A DNA stretch of 64,000 bases from an uncultured Alphaproteobacteria bacterium (GCA_937931645.1 CALHAR010000003.1:62001-126000), one strand, 5' to 3'. Shown: positions 34,710 through 44,370, counted from the stretch's first letter. Numbers and translations are program-made. Notes: a model not told the origin generated them from the letters alone.

Positions 34710-35567
34710 ATGTTGAATTTTAAGAAAATGCATGGCCTCGGCAATGATTTTGTCATTCTAGATGGTCGAGAGAACGGTTTAAGCCTATCTTTGGAACAAC
34801 GGCGTTTTATTAGCGATCGTAAGCGCGGGGTAGGTTGTGACCAACTTATCGTGATTGAGCGTTCTCAAAACTTCTCTGAAACAAATTTTATGCGGATATA
34901 TAACCCTGATGGGTCAGAAGCGGAAGCCTGTGGTAACGCGACGCGCTGCGTTGCGGACTTGTTGATGCGGGAAGATAATATCGACAATATTGTTATTGAA
35001 ACCGTAGTAGGGAATTTGAATTGCTGGCGTGAAGCAGAAAAGCGTATCCGCGTTGAAATGGGCATTCCAAGCCTCAAATGGCGGGATATTCCATTGTCTA
35101 AAGAGGTGGATACATTAAGCTTGCCTTTGGAGGAGGAGCCTGTGGCGGTGAGTATTGGTAATCCGCATTGTGTGTTCTTTATAGAATTTAAAGATGCCTC
35201 AGGCGCGCAGGCGCGCTACGGCGGTCTTGATGATTGGCCAGATGAAGAGGTGGAAAAGCAGGGAAAACGCTTTGAAACTGATCCGTTATTCCCTAATAAA
35301 ACCAATGTTGAATTTGTTCAGGTTATTGCGCCTGACCATGTTCGTATGCGGGTATGGGAACGGGCGGCAGGTATAACGCAAGCTTGTGGGTCTGGCGCGT
35401 GTGCGGTGGCTGTAGCGGCGATAAAACGTGGTCTGACAGAGCGGAAAATGACGGTATCCCTAGATGGTGGAGACCTCATGATTGATTGGCCCTCTGACGA
35501 TGCCCCTGTTTATATGACAGGTCCTGTCACCTATGTGTTTGACGGAGTTCTTTCTTTCAATGGATAA
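34710..35567 (+). CDS. dapF: diaminopimelate epimerase with an in-frame hairpin-element insert
   Basis: 285 residues from the ATG at 34710 (MLNFKKMHGLGNDF). An upstream TTG frame start is unlikely. Catalytic Cys lie in EACGNATRC and QACGSGACA. It converts LL- to meso-diaminopimelate for lysine and peptidoglycan. Between GNPHCVFFI and PLFPNKTNVEFV the loop is about a dozen residues longer than usual and contains ASGAQARYGG, encoded by a copy of the 27-base hairpin element. Its stop overlaps the following gene by eight bases. Confidence 0.97.
   Translation: MLNFKKMHGLGNDFVILDGRENGLSLSLEQRRFISDRKRGVGCDQLIVIERSQNFSETNFMRIYNPDGSEAEACGNATRCVADLLMREDNIDNIVIETVVGNLNCWREAEKRIRVEMGIPSLKWRDIPLSKEVDTLSLPLEEEPVAVSIGNPHCVFFIEFKDASGAQARYGGLDDWPDEEVEKQGKRFETDPLFPNKTNVEFVQVIAPDHVRMRVWERAAGITQACGSGACAVAVAAIKRGLTERKMTVSLDGGDLMIDWPSDDAPVYMTGPVTYVFDGVLSFNG
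35196..35222 (+). repeat. 27-base hairpin element, copy 2 (inside dapF)
   Basis: GCCTCAG, arm GCGCGC, AG, arm GCGCGC, TACGGC. Flanks identical to the copy at 34456-34482, arms different but self-complementary. Its length of 27 bases keeps the reading frame. Confidence 0.75.
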
Positions 35568-36354
35568 TATTATTCTACTGAAAATTATTATCAGTTTCTT
35601 TGTTGGAGGTGGTGTAGTGCTGTTGGTTGCATTCCTATCTGAAAAGTTAGGGAGTGTGTTGGGTGCTATTTTTGCGGCAGTTCCGACAACAGTGGCAGTA
35701 TCACTTTTTTTTCAAGGTATTACTATTAATACAGATGCAGTTGTCCAAGCTTGCGGGGGATCGTTGGTTGGTTTATCTGTGTTTGGGTTCTTTTGTGTCA
35801 CTTATGTTTATTTGGCACGTTTTAATTTTATTGTAGCTTTGTGTTGTGCTATAGCGGCGTGGCTGTCTGTGATGCTAGTTTTTATCTGGTCCGGTATTGA
35901 GCAGATGAGCCTTTGTTTTGTTATATTTTTAATCACTGTATGTGTGTCAAAATGGATGTTGGGTCGAAGGCATGTAGAGAAAATTCCTTTTACCAAGGGA
36001 AGAATGAATCCATTCTGGGTTCACGGGTTACGTTTTTCTATTGGAGGGGGCGTTATTGCTTTTTCTGTTTTTATGGGGGTTGTTGCTGGTGAAGTGATTG
36101 GAGGGGTTTTTTCGGCGTTCCCCGGGATGGCGGTTAGTGTAATCATTATTCTGAACCATTCGATGGGTAGGCATTTTACTGTCGACTTTATTAAGAACAT
36201 ATATATGAATGCTGTTCTTAATGTTGGTGTTTATACTCTTGCGGTATATTTTCTATATACGCCTTTAGGGTTGATTTGGGGAACGGTTTTTTCGTATGTG
36301 TTGTCCATTATTCCTGCCGTTATACTTTATCGGATGCAGATGATGCGGGAGTGA
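35560..36354 (+). CDS. two-repeat membrane protein, function unknown
   Basis: 264 residues from the ATG at 35560, which overlaps the dapF end by eight bases; an upstream in-frame start at 35533 is less likely. About eight membrane helices are visible. The two halves share a pattern: FFVGGGVVLLVAFLSEKLG then GAIFAAVPTTVAVS, and FSIGGGVIAFSVFMGVVAGE then GGVFSAFPGMAVS. This suggests an internal duplication and perhaps a transporter-like fold. I do not recognise a characterised family. Confidence 0.75.
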   Translation: MDNIILLKIIISFFVGGGVVLLVAFLSEKLGSVLGAIFAAVPTTVAVSLFFQGITINTDAVVQACGGSLVGLSVFGFFCVTYVYLARFNFIVALCCAIAAWLSVMLVFIWSGIEQMSLCFVIFLITVCVSKWMLGRRHVEKIPFTKGRMNPFWVHGLRFSIGGGVIAFSVFMGVVAGEVIGGVFSAFPGMAVSVIIILNHSMGRHFTVDFIKNIYMNAVLNVGVYTLAVYFLYTPLGLIWGTVFSYVLSIIPAVILYRMQMMRE

Positions 36355-36395
36355 TTTTATTGACCTCTTGCTTAAACCCCTGTAAACCCTAGCTT

Positions 36396-37667
36396 ATGAA
36401 TAAAAGTGATCCGCAATTAGTAACTTTTGGCTGTCGCCTCAATACGTATGAGAGCGAAGTTATGCGTACCCATGCCAAAAATGCGGGGATGGAAGATGCT
36501 ATTATCTTCAACACTTGTGCGGTAACGAAGGAGGCGGAACGGCAAGCAAGGCAGGCGATACGCCGTGCGCGTCGTGAGAACCCAACCGCGAAAATTGTTG
36601 TGACAGGGTGTTCTGCACAGATTGATCCACAGACCTATGCACAGATGGACGAGGTTGACCAAATTATTGGGAATGACTTAAAACTAAAAGCTGAAACTTG
36701 GGCAGGTTTTGGGGGTGTTACAAACACTGAGCGGGTTTTGGTCAATGATATTATGTCGGTTAAAGAAACGGCAGGGCATTTGATTGAGGGCGTAGAAGGC
36801 CATGCGCGTGCCTTTATTCAAGTGCAAAATGGCTGTGACCATCGTTGTACCTTTTGCATTATCCCGTATGGACGCGGTAATTCACGCAGTGTGCCAATAG
36901 GTGAGATTGCCGACCAACTGCGTAAGTTGGTCGAGAGCGGTTATAATGAAATTGTGATGACGGGCGTGGATGTGACGTCTTATGGCGCCGATTTGCCAGG
37001 ACAGCCAAGCCTTGGTCAGATGATACGGCGGGTATTGGCGTTGGTGCCTGAATTGCCGCGCTTGCGTTTGTCGTCACTTGACCCTGTTGAGATTGATGAA
37101 GATTTATGGCGGTTGATTGCCGAAGAGCCGCGATTAATGCCGCATTTGCATATGAGCCTGCAAGCAGGAGATGATATGATCCTAAAACGGATGAAAAGAC
37201 GGCATTTACGCGCCGATGCAATAGAGATGTGTCGAAAAGCACGTGAATATCGTCCTGATATGGCGTTTGGAGCAGATATTATTGCTGGATTTCCAACGGA
37301 AACCGATGAAATGTTCCAAAATACGCTAAATATTGTCGAAGAATGTGATTTAACCTTTCTGCACGTGTTTCCTTATTCTGAACGCCCCGGGACGCCTGCG
37401 GCGAATATTCCCGCAGAGAAGCAAGTGCCTGTACCGTTACGCAAAGAACGCGCGGCGGCTTTGCGTCAGTTGGGAAGTAAACAGGTAGAAAATTTTTTAA
37501 AGCATCATGTTAATAAAAATCGTGAAGTTATTGTTGAACAAGATAGTATTGGCCGCACGGAACATTTCGCGTCTGTTGAGCTGGATAAGCCGTGCAAGGT
37601 TGGATCATTGGTGACTGTTGAGACCTATGATATAAGCGGTACATCACTTAAAGGAAGAGTTTTGTAA
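36396..37667 (+). CDS. mtaB: tRNA t6A37 methylthiotransferase MtaB
   Basis: 423 residues. The N-terminal UPF0004 domain has TFGCRLNTYESE, NTCAVTKEAERQ and VTGCSAQ for one iron-sulfur cluster. The radical-SAM core has QNGCDHRCTFCIIPYGRG (CxxxCxxC). A short TRAM-like end follows. It adds a methylthio group to t6A37 of tRNAs decoding ANN codons. ftsY starts at its stop codon (TAATG). Confidence 0.95.
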   Translation: MNKSDPQLVTFGCRLNTYESEVMRTHAKNAGMEDAIIFNTCAVTKEAERQARQAIRRARRENPTAKIVVTGCSAQIDPQTYAQMDEVDQIIGNDLKLKAETWAGFGGVTNTERVLVNDIMSVKETAGHLIEGVEGHARAFIQVQNGCDHRCTFCIIPYGRGNSRSVPIGEIADQLRKLVESGYNEIVMTGVDVTSYGADLPGQPSLGQMIRRVLALVPELPRLRLSSLDPVEIDEDLWRLIAEEPRLMPHLHMSLQAGDDMILKRMKRRHLRADAIEMCRKAREYRPDMAFGADIIAGFPTETDEMFQNTLNIVEECDLTFLHVFPYSERPGTPAANIPAEKQVPVPLRKERAAALRQLGSKQVENFLKHHVNKNREVIVEQDSIGRTEHFASVELDKPCKVGSLVTVETYDISGTSLKGRVL

Positions 37668-38782
37668 TGGTTTTTTGGCGTAAGAAAAAGAATGAAGAAC
37701 CGCAAGGCGAAGCGCACGAAAAAGGTGTTGAGGAAGCTGTTACTGAGGCAGAGATTGAGCCTGCTTTAAAGGCGGATGTTGACTATAACGAGCCTGTTGA
37801 AGAAGTTAGCGAGATTGAGCCAGAGTCAGAGCCAGAAGAACCTTTAGAAGAAAAAGAAAGCGGTTGGCTGTCACGCTTAACGGGTGGACTGTCTAAGTCT
37901 TCTAATAAGCTTAGCCAGAATATCACTGATGTTTTTACCAAACGAAAGTTGGATAAAGAAGCGTTAGAGGAGCTAGAAGATATCCTCATCATGGCGGATA
38001 TTGGCCCGAAGACGGCGGCGCAGTTGGTGGAAGAGTTTTCTGCGACACGGTTTGATAAAGAGATTGATAAACAAGAAATTCAAAAAGCGTTATCGGTGCA
38101 AATTTCAAAAATTTTAAACCCTGTGGCCGTACCGCTTGATATAGAGGGCAGCGAAACCAAGCCTTTCGTGATGTTAGTGTGCGGCGTGAATGGGGCAGGG
38201 AAGACAACGACGATTGGTAAGTTGGCGCATGAGTATCATACGAAACAACGTAAAAAAGTGATGATTGCGGCGGGCGATACGTTTCGTGCGGCGGCGGTTG
38301 AGCAATTAGATGTTTGGGCAAAACGTGCGGATGTTGAGCTGATTAAAAAAGATATTGGCGCGGATAGTGCGGCGGTGGCTTATGAAGCGGTTGAAAAAGC
38401 CAAGGCGGATGGCGTTGATTTGTTAATGATTGATACTGCAGGGCGATTGCAGAATAAAAAGAACTTGATGGCGGAGTTAGAAAAGATGATTCGCGTGATT
38501 AAGAAGCAAGACGAAAGCGCGCCGCATGCGGTTGTGTTGGTGCTGGACTCCACCACGGGGCAAAATGCGCATAGCCAAGTGCAGGCCTTTAAAGAATTGT
38601 TAGATGTTACGGGGTTGGTTGTGACGAAGCTTGATGGATCAGCCAAGGGTGGTGTGGTTGTGTCATTAGCCGCAGAATATGGCTTGCCTATCCATGCTGT
38701 TGGTGTGGGCGAGAAAATTGAAGACTTAAACGCATTTGAGGCCGATGATTATGCCCAAGCATTAATGGGTGTGGCGAGCTAA
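37667..38782 (+). CDS. ftsY: signal recognition particle receptor FtsY
   Basis: 371 residues. An acidic A domain (1-75) is followed by the NG GTPase: CGVNGAGKTTTIGKLA, AGDTFRAAAVEQL, DTAGRLQNKKNLM, TKLDGSAKGGVVVS and VGVGEKIEDLNAF. It docks SRP-ribosome complexes at the membrane with Ffh. Full length. Confidence 0.97.
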   Translation: MVFWRKKKNEEPQGEAHEKGVEEAVTEAEIEPALKADVDYNEPVEEVSEIEPESEPEEPLEEKESGWLSRLTGGLSKSSNKLSQNITDVFTKRKLDKEALEELEDILIMADIGPKTAAQLVEEFSATRFDKEIDKQEIQKALSVQISKILNPVAVPLDIEGSETKPFVMLVCGVNGAGKTTTIGKLAHEYHTKQRKKVMIAAGDTFRAAAVEQLDVWAKRADVELIKKDIGADSAAVAYEAVEKAKADGVDLLMIDTAGRLQNKKNLMAELEKMIRVIKKQDESAPHAVVLVLDSTTGQNAHSQVQAFKELLDVTGLVVTKLDGSAKGGVVVSLAAEYGLPIHAVGVGEKIEDLNAFEADDYAQALMGVAS

Positions 38783-38902
38783 TAGGTTAGTATTATCCCC
38801 AAAAATGATTAAATATCATAAATTATTTTCATAAAACACTTTTAATTCTTGATTTCTATTGCTATAAAATACCTTCGTTTAATGAGTAAGTAAGTGATTA
38901 CA

Positions 38903-41146
38903 ATGGATTTTGGTACAACCGTTAGGGTTTATAGCGAAGGTGATTTACAACAAATTCAGAAAAATCCTGACTTGTTGTTCCAAGATAAACTAGGGAAGAA
39001 TCCCGATGAACGCGCTATCATTCCAGGGCTACATTTTCCTAAAGGGGCATCACTATTTTTTGCTTCAACTCAACCTAAAAAATTCTATGAGATAGCAGAG
39101 ATTCTTCGTTATTCTCAAGCAGATGTGAAGCTATATGATGCCATTAACCTTTTACACTGGTTTCATTCTGCGGATGAAGTTAGCCAAACATACGTTGGTA
39201 ACGCATACGAAAAAGCAGAATCGTTATTAGAACGCATTTATGACGATTTGGGGTACGAAGAAGTTTCGGCACGCCTTAAAGAGCTAGGGATGGACCTGAA
39301 TGATGTAGTTTTTGCGGTTAATGATACGGGATGTGGTTTTAATCAAGATTATTCTGGTGAATCAGAGTTTCAAGAATGTCTTCATGAAAAAGGGTTGGGT
39401 GCTTGGCCGGGAGTTGAGCTAGGCCCAGTTACTGATGCACAGGGTGGAATTAAAGGTTTTTATTCTTCTTTGCATGAGATGAAAAAACGTATGGTTGAAG
39501 AAGGTAAAGACCCTGATTTAACGGGAACAGATGATAATGTGTATTTGTTTTTTAAGCTAACGCCTGAACGTAAAGATATTCAAATCACCTCTTTTTATAG
39601 TCAGGTACCGATTGTACATACAACAGAACCTAAACCAGAAAAAGAAAATAATGGAGGTGTTTTAACAAGTTATGACTTTTTAAAGTCTTCAGACAGTTCT
39701 TTATCGGACAAAGAGAGGGGAAGTCGTATCTCTGAACTTCCACATTATGTTGGTGTTCATAGTGCGCAGGCACAAGGTTTTAAAACTTTTTTAGAACATA
39801 TAGGTGTTGGGCGAACGGCGGTGCATGCCTTTCGACAAGTTACAGAAAGACGTGGCCCTATTATTGCTTCGACACATCATAACGCTCTGCCTGCAAATAA
39901 AGTTAAAAAGTGGTTACCAGAAGCTATTCATAGGGCAACGGATATTGTGGCAGATGGAGCGCGTGTGAATACTATTGAAAATGGTGCTTATCAAGAGTTA
40001 ACACGTGATAGCGATGTGGTGATTTTGGGGGAACATGATCAAAATATTGTAGATAACTATGATGAATATTTTTTAGACTTATTTGATATGTGGTGCAGTC
40101 TGCATGTAGACAAGCAGCTTCGTGTGGAAACGTTTGAGAACACCCCTTTCTTTGTTTTAAACCGCGATAACCCGTTTGTGTTTGGTGATGAGAGTGAGGA
40201 TATTGATTGGAACTCACCAGTAGTAGAGAAAAAGTTTGTAGAATTTTTAAAGTCCTTAGACTCTAAAGATGACCCGTGGCAGGCCTTTATTTTATTTAAT
40301 CAATATTTACATGAAAAAGGTTTTATTAAGCAGGAGCCAAGGTTTTTACATACACGTTTAGCACCAGATGACCCTAAGTTAGTTCAAAAAGTTAGAGATG
40401 CTTTGAGCGACGTTAAAGGTAAGAAAACACATATACCTGATTATAAAGATGAAGCTTTTGGTAAGGATAGAACAGATTTATTTGAGGTCTCTGTTTTAGG
40501 ATCTGCAGGAACAAGGGTTAAAGAATATTGCGATGATGGTGATGCATTGGGCTATTGGGCAGCAGAGAATGGCTGGCATATAAGAACAGGTGGTGGCCGA
40601 TATGGAATTATGGGAGCCGTTTCTAATGGAGCTTTAAGGAACATGGAAGAAAAGGGGGAGGAGTCAAGCGCCCATCTTTCAGCAATACAAATGCCACGCA
40701 CCATTCAATTTGAGGGAGCTGTTATTAAACAAAGAGATGCTGAGCAAAGTAATAACAAGCTTTTGCAAATTAAAGATTCTTTTGATAGTAGAATGAAAAG
40801 TATTTTTCGGTCTGATGTGAATATTGCGATGGCCCCCGGAATAGGAACGTATCAGGAGCTAGCGAGGTGGATACGATTACGTGAGGCGGGGTATGAGCCA
40901 TTTCAAAATAAAAAAATGATTATTTTTAATTCAAAACAACCTAATGGAAATGGAGAACATATTCGATTATTTGATCCGTTTTTAGCCATGATGCCTAAAG
41001 ATTTGCTTAAAAAGCATTTAACTATTTGTGATACTCTAGATGAAGTAAAAGAGGTAACTTTGGACGCTCATCATCAATGGAGACAAGAACGTACTTATAC
41101 TGCGGCACCAACATTGGGTGGTCCATTATCTTCTGGACCCAGATAA
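38903..41146 (+). CDS. fusion of Ham1-like NTP pyrophosphatase-type domain and LOG-type nucleotide phosphoribohydrolase
   Basis: 747 residues from ATG 38903 (an in-frame GTG at 38894 is possible). Residues about 50-200 resemble Ham1/RdgB: LFFASTQPKKFYEIAEIL in place of (T/S)xNxxKxxE, then YVGNAYEKAESLLE, VFAVNDTGCGFN in place of ADDSGL, and GLGAWPGVELGPV in place of PGVxS. A second region of unclear fold (about 300-480) follows. Residues about 530-700 are LOG-like: VSVLGSAGTRVKEYC, GGGRYGIMGAVSNGAL, and APGIGTYQELARW where active LOG enzymes have PGGxGTxxE. LOG enzymes release base and ribose-5-phosphate from NMPs; Ham1 enzymes turn non-canonical NTPs into NMPs. The gene is 37 bases before amn. 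Function is inferred. Confidence 0.72.
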   Translation: MDFGTTVRVYSEGDLQQIQKNPDLLFQDKLGKNPDERAIIPGLHFPKGASLFFASTQPKKFYEIAEILRYSQADVKLYDAINLLHWFHSADEVSQTYVGNAYEKAESLLERIYDDLGYEEVSARLKELGMDLNDVVFAVNDTGCGFNQDYSGESEFQECLHEKGLGAWPGVELGPVTDAQGGIKGFYSSLHEMKKRMVEEGKDPDLTGTDDNVYLFFKLTPERKDIQITSFYSQVPIVHTTEPKPEKENNGGVLTSYDFLKSSDSSLSDKERGSRISELPHYVGVHSAQAQGFKTFLEHIGVGRTAVHAFRQVTERRGPIIASTHHNALPANKVKKWLPEAIHRATDIVADGARVNTIENGAYQELTRDSDVVILGEHDQNIVDNYDEYFLDLFDMWCSLHVDKQLRVETFENTPFFVLNRDNPFVFGDESEDIDWNSPVVEKKFVEFLKSLDSKDDPWQAFILFNQYLHEKGFIKQEPRFLHTRLAPDDPKLVQKVRDALSDVKGKKTHIPDYKDEAFGKDRTDLFEVSVLGSAGTRVKEYCDDGDALGYWAAENGWHIRTGGGRYGIMGAVSNGALRNMEEKGEESSAHLSAIQMPRTIQFEGAVIKQRDAEQSNNKLLQIKDSFDSRMKSIFRSDVNIAMAPGIGTYQELARWIRLREAGYEPFQNKKMIIFNSKQPNGNGEHIRLFDPFLAMMPKDLLKKHLTICDTLDEVKEVTLDAHHQWRQERTYTAAPTLGGPLSSGPR

Positions 41147-41183
41147 TTCATTGAATATTTACAATTTTAAGCCATAATAGTGC

Positions 41184-42614
41184 ATGGTTAAAATACTCAA
41201 AAAGACTAAATCTCAAAAATTTAAAGATTCTGAGAAAGCATGTGCGGCGATTAAAGCTATTTATGACGCGCAGGTCGCTTTCTTATGTAAGCAGTTTGAG
41301 AGTTTTTCTAAAGGAAAAATACCGAAAGAAAAAGTGCAGGGTTTTTATCCATATGTGCGGGTTAATGTTACCGAAAGTTCCTACAAAAAATTAGGATCTA
41401 AGAAAAAACATTCTTATGGATTTGTGTCTAAGCCAGGGATTTATGAAACCACATTAACACGCCCTGATATTTATAAATGTTATCATAAAGAACAGTTAGA
41501 GCATTTGATTAATAACCATGGCTGTGGTGTTGAGGTAGGGGTCAGTGATACGCCGATTCCTATTCATTTTGCTTTGGGTGAGAATTTTCATTTAGAGGCA
41601 GATTTGAATGACGAGCATTTGGACAAAATGCCAAATATTTTTGATTTACCTGATTTAGACAAAATGGATGATGCGATTGCGAATTCAACCCATGTTGTAA
41701 AACAGGGTATGCCAGAGCCATTGGCGTTATTTACTGCGCCGCGTACAGATTTAAGCTTAATGCGTTTGAAGCATTACACGGGTACGAATTCAAACGATTT
41801 TCAAAATTTTGTGATTTTCACAAATTACCAATTTTATATTGATGAGTTCATGAAGATTGGTGCGGAAAACGTTGGTAAAGATGGTTATACAGAGTTTATA
41901 GCGCCCAGTACAGAAGGGCGTATGCCGCAAATGCCCGCTTATCATTTAAAGCGTGAGCGCGGGATGGGAATTACGATGATTAATATTGGTGTTGGCCCGT
42001 CCAATGCCAAGAATATTACGGATCATGTCGCGGTACTGCGCCCTTATGCGTGGTTGATGTTGGGGCATTGTGCAGGGTTAAGAAACTCACAGGAAATGGG
42101 TGATTATGTTTTGGCGCACGGATATTTGCGTGAAGATAATGTGCTGTATCATGATTTAAAACCCAATATTCCGTTACCTGCGTTATCTGAAATTCAATTG
42201 GCGTTAGAAGATGCGGTGCAGGAAGTGACAAAGCAACATGGGCATGATGTTAAGAAAGTCATGCGTACTGGTACGGTGGCAACAGTGGATGATAGAAACT
42301 GGGAATTGCGTTCGTCGCTGCGCCAGAATCAAAGGTTTTCACAAAGCCGTGCAATTGCGCTTGATATGGAGTCGGGTACTATTGCCGCCAATGGATTTCG
42401 TTTTCGTGTTCCTTATGGGACGTTGCTATGTGTGTCAGATAAACCACTTCATGGGCAGTTGAAGTTGCCGGGTATGGCGGATAGCTTTTATCGTGAGCGG
42501 GTTAAGCAACATTTATTGATTGGCCTAAAAGCGATGGAAAATATGCGTGAGATTGGCCCAGAGAAATTACATAGTCGTAAGCTACGCTCTTTTGATGAAG
42601 TTGCGTTTCAGTAA
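41184..42614 (+). CDS. amn: AMP nucleosidase
   Basis: 476 residues, usual length. The N-terminal AMP nucleosidase-specific domain (about 1-190) includes YPYVRVNVTE. The C-terminal PNP-like domain has INIGVGPSNAKNITDHVAVL, PYAWLMLGHCAGLRNSQ, GTVATVDDRNWE and ALDMESGTIAANGFRFRVPY. It hydrolyses AMP to adenine and ribose-5-phosphate. The upstream fusion protein would act on related nucleotides, and the pair probably shares one transcript. Confidence 0.97.
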   Translation: MVKILKKTKSQKFKDSEKACAAIKAIYDAQVAFLCKQFESFSKGKIPKEKVQGFYPYVRVNVTESSYKKLGSKKKHSYGFVSKPGIYETTLTRPDIYKCYHKEQLEHLINNHGCGVEVGVSDTPIPIHFALGENFHLEADLNDEHLDKMPNIFDLPDLDKMDDAIANSTHVVKQGMPEPLALFTAPRTDLSLMRLKHYTGTNSNDFQNFVIFTNYQFYIDEFMKIGAENVGKDGYTEFIAPSTEGRMPQMPAYHLKRERGMGITMINIGVGPSNAKNITDHVAVLRPYAWLMLGHCAGLRNSQEMGDYVLAHGYLREDNVLYHDLKPNIPLPALSEIQLALEDAVQEVTKQHGHDVKKVMRTGTVATVDDRNWELRSSLRQNQRFSQSRAIALDMESGTIAANGFRFRVPYGTLLCVSDKPLHGQLKLPGMADSFYRERVKQHLLIGLKAMENMREIGPEKLHSRKLRSFDEVAFQ

Positions 42615-42642
42615 AATATTCAATTTTAGCGGAAGCTTAATA

Positions 42643-42663
42643 GGGGGGCTTGCCCCATTTTCT
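42643..42663 (+). terminator. weak terminator-like hairpin after amn
   Basis: GGGG pairs with CCCC around CTTG and is followed by ATTTTCTT. The stem is short. It lies between the convergent amn and the gene at 42667-42975. Confidence 0.35.
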
Positions 42664-42666
42664 TAT

Positions 42667-42975
42667 CTAAGCAGATATATCTAAGACAGAGCCACGGTCT
42701 TGGCCTGCGGCAAAGTTTTGGTTCGGGCTGAAGTTTTGGCTGGTATTGATATTTTGCCCTAGGTTTATTCGCGTAGAATCCGCAGATGATGCAGCGGCAG
42801 GCGTAAGGTCTGGCGTTCCAGCAGGAGGGGGTGCAGCACGCTGATTTTGAATGCCTTGTGACCCTTGCTGTACAGATGAGGCGTTTGTGCCTGAATTTTG
42901 TGGTGCTTGGTTGGGTTCAAACGCCCGGCTAGCGGGGATTGATTGTTGAAATCCGTTATTTACTGAGCCAACCAT
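42667..42975 (-). CDS. low-complexity Gln/Asn/Pro-rich protein of unknown function
   Basis: 102 residues dominated by Gln, Asn, Ser and Pro, with the ending RGSVLDISA. There is no signal peptide or membrane segment, and the chain is probably disordered. The conserved-looking C-terminal RGSVLDI resembles the end of small uncharacterised alphaproteobacterial proteins, sometimes flagellum-related, but I cannot assign it. It stands alone between amn and the DUF2336 gene. The 270 bases beyond its start (42976-43245) are AT-rich with no gene seen. Confidence 0.6.
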   Translation of the reverse strand: MVGSVNNGFQQSIPASRAFEPNQAPQNSGTNASSVQQGSQGIQNQRAAPPPAGTPDLTPAAASSADSTRINLGQNINTSQNFSPNQNFAAGQDRGSVLDISA

Positions 42976-43245
42976 AGTACGTCCTTTTTTGCTTAATTTC
43001 TTTTATAGAGCTGTTAATCACGCACGAATAGAGTAGTGCAGTTATCAAGGATAACCCAAAGTTCTTAAGAATTGTTAAAAGAATGAAATATAAAAATTAA
43101 TACTTACGTTAACTAATCTTAAACCTTTTATATGTATTTATTAAGTGTAGACAAAAGAAGTCAGTTTAAAGAGATGAAACTGGTTTTTATAGGAATGTCA
43201 TTCAGTAAACAATAATACTGCCATTCATAAAGGCAGAGTCATAAA

Positions 43246-44370
43246 GTGCAGGGGCACAGGGAATTGGTTTTAGATTTATTAGGAAAATCACCTGAAGTAG
43301 GGCGTTTGTTGGTTCGTTTACACGACCGTAACAAGCTCTATAGCATGACTGAATCACCAAATGATTCAGCGCGTTCTGAACTGACACAAACTATCGTTGA
43401 CCTTTTAAGTTTTGAATTAGCACCAACAGAAACTGAGCTTATTGCTGATGTTTTGATGGGGTTGATAGAGCAAGCAGAAAATAATTTACGTCGAGCATTA
43501 GCGGAGAGGCTTGCTGTAATGGAGGGTGTACCACTACGCATTGTTTTAAAATTGGCGAGTGATGACATTTTTGTTGCAGACCCTATTTTAAGGAAAAGTA
43601 ATGATCTAAAATATTTTGATCTTGTTTATATCTTAAAACTAAAAGATGCGGATCATTGGCAGGCGATGGCGACACGTCCGAACTTACCAAACAAGTTGAT
43701 TAAGATGTTGGTGGAAACAGATGATTTGGGCACGTCAATTAATTTAGCGAGCAATAAATCTATCGATTTAGAAGATGATATTATTTCTAAGTTCTTAGGA
43801 ATGGCGCAGGGTTCTGATGATTTAGCACAGTCATTATTGATGCGTGATGAGATAAGACCATCCATGGTAGGTGAATTATATCAATTTGTTGGAGACAGCC
43901 TGAAAGCATATATCAAAGAAAATTTTGTCGGCATGGATGCCATTGATAATGTTATTGATGAGGTTGTATCTGAATTTGATGTTTCGGCGGATAATGAATA
44001 TTTGCCAACAGATGCGATGGTTTCACATGCGGAAACATTAATGCAGCAAGGCTTTTTAAATTCAGATTCCATGATGGAGCAGTTAAAGCGCGGGCAAATA
44101 AGAGGCTTCATTGCACAATTTTCAGTTTATTGTGGGTTACCTGCTAATGTTGTTTATGAATTGCTTCAGCAAAGAACAGCGCAAGGTATGGCCATTGCGT
44201 GTAAGGCGACACATATTGCCAAAGGAGAGTTTGTTAATATGTATTTGTTAACGTCACGAGTGAGGGGCACGCGCGTTATCAGCCAGAATGATTTGTCCCG
44301 TGCCGTTCGATACTATGATAAAGTGACAGAAGAGATGGCAAAAACTTTGTTAAATAAGCGTCGTCATTAA
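43246..44370 (+). CDS. DUF2336 domain protein
   Basis: 374 residues from GTG (start uncertain). Helical repeats typical of DUF2336 occur, e.g. RRALAERLAVMEGVPLRIVL, KLASDDIFVADPILRKS and MATRPNLPNKLIKMLVETDD, as in alphaproteobacterial HEAT-like proteins with LA.D....VA.PVL. No enzymatic motif is visible. The family has no known function. The gene is convergent with pgk, two bases apart. Confidence 0.85.
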   Translation: MQGHRELVLDLLGKSPEVGRLLVRLHDRNKLYSMTESPNDSARSELTQTIVDLLSFELAPTETELIADVLMGLIEQAENNLRRALAERLAVMEGVPLRIVLKLASDDIFVADPILRKSNDLKYFDLVYILKLKDADHWQAMATRPNLPNKLIKMLVETDDLGTSINLASNKSIDLEDDIISKFLGMAQGSDDLAQSLLMRDEIRPSMVGELYQFVGDSLKAYIKENFVGMDAIDNVIDEVVSEFDVSADNEYLPTDAMVSHAETLMQQGFLNSDSMMEQLKRGQIRGFIAQFSVYCGLPANVVYELLQQRTAQGMAIACKATHIAKGEFVNMYLLTSRVRGTRVISQNDLSRAVRYYDKVTEEMAKTLLNKRRH

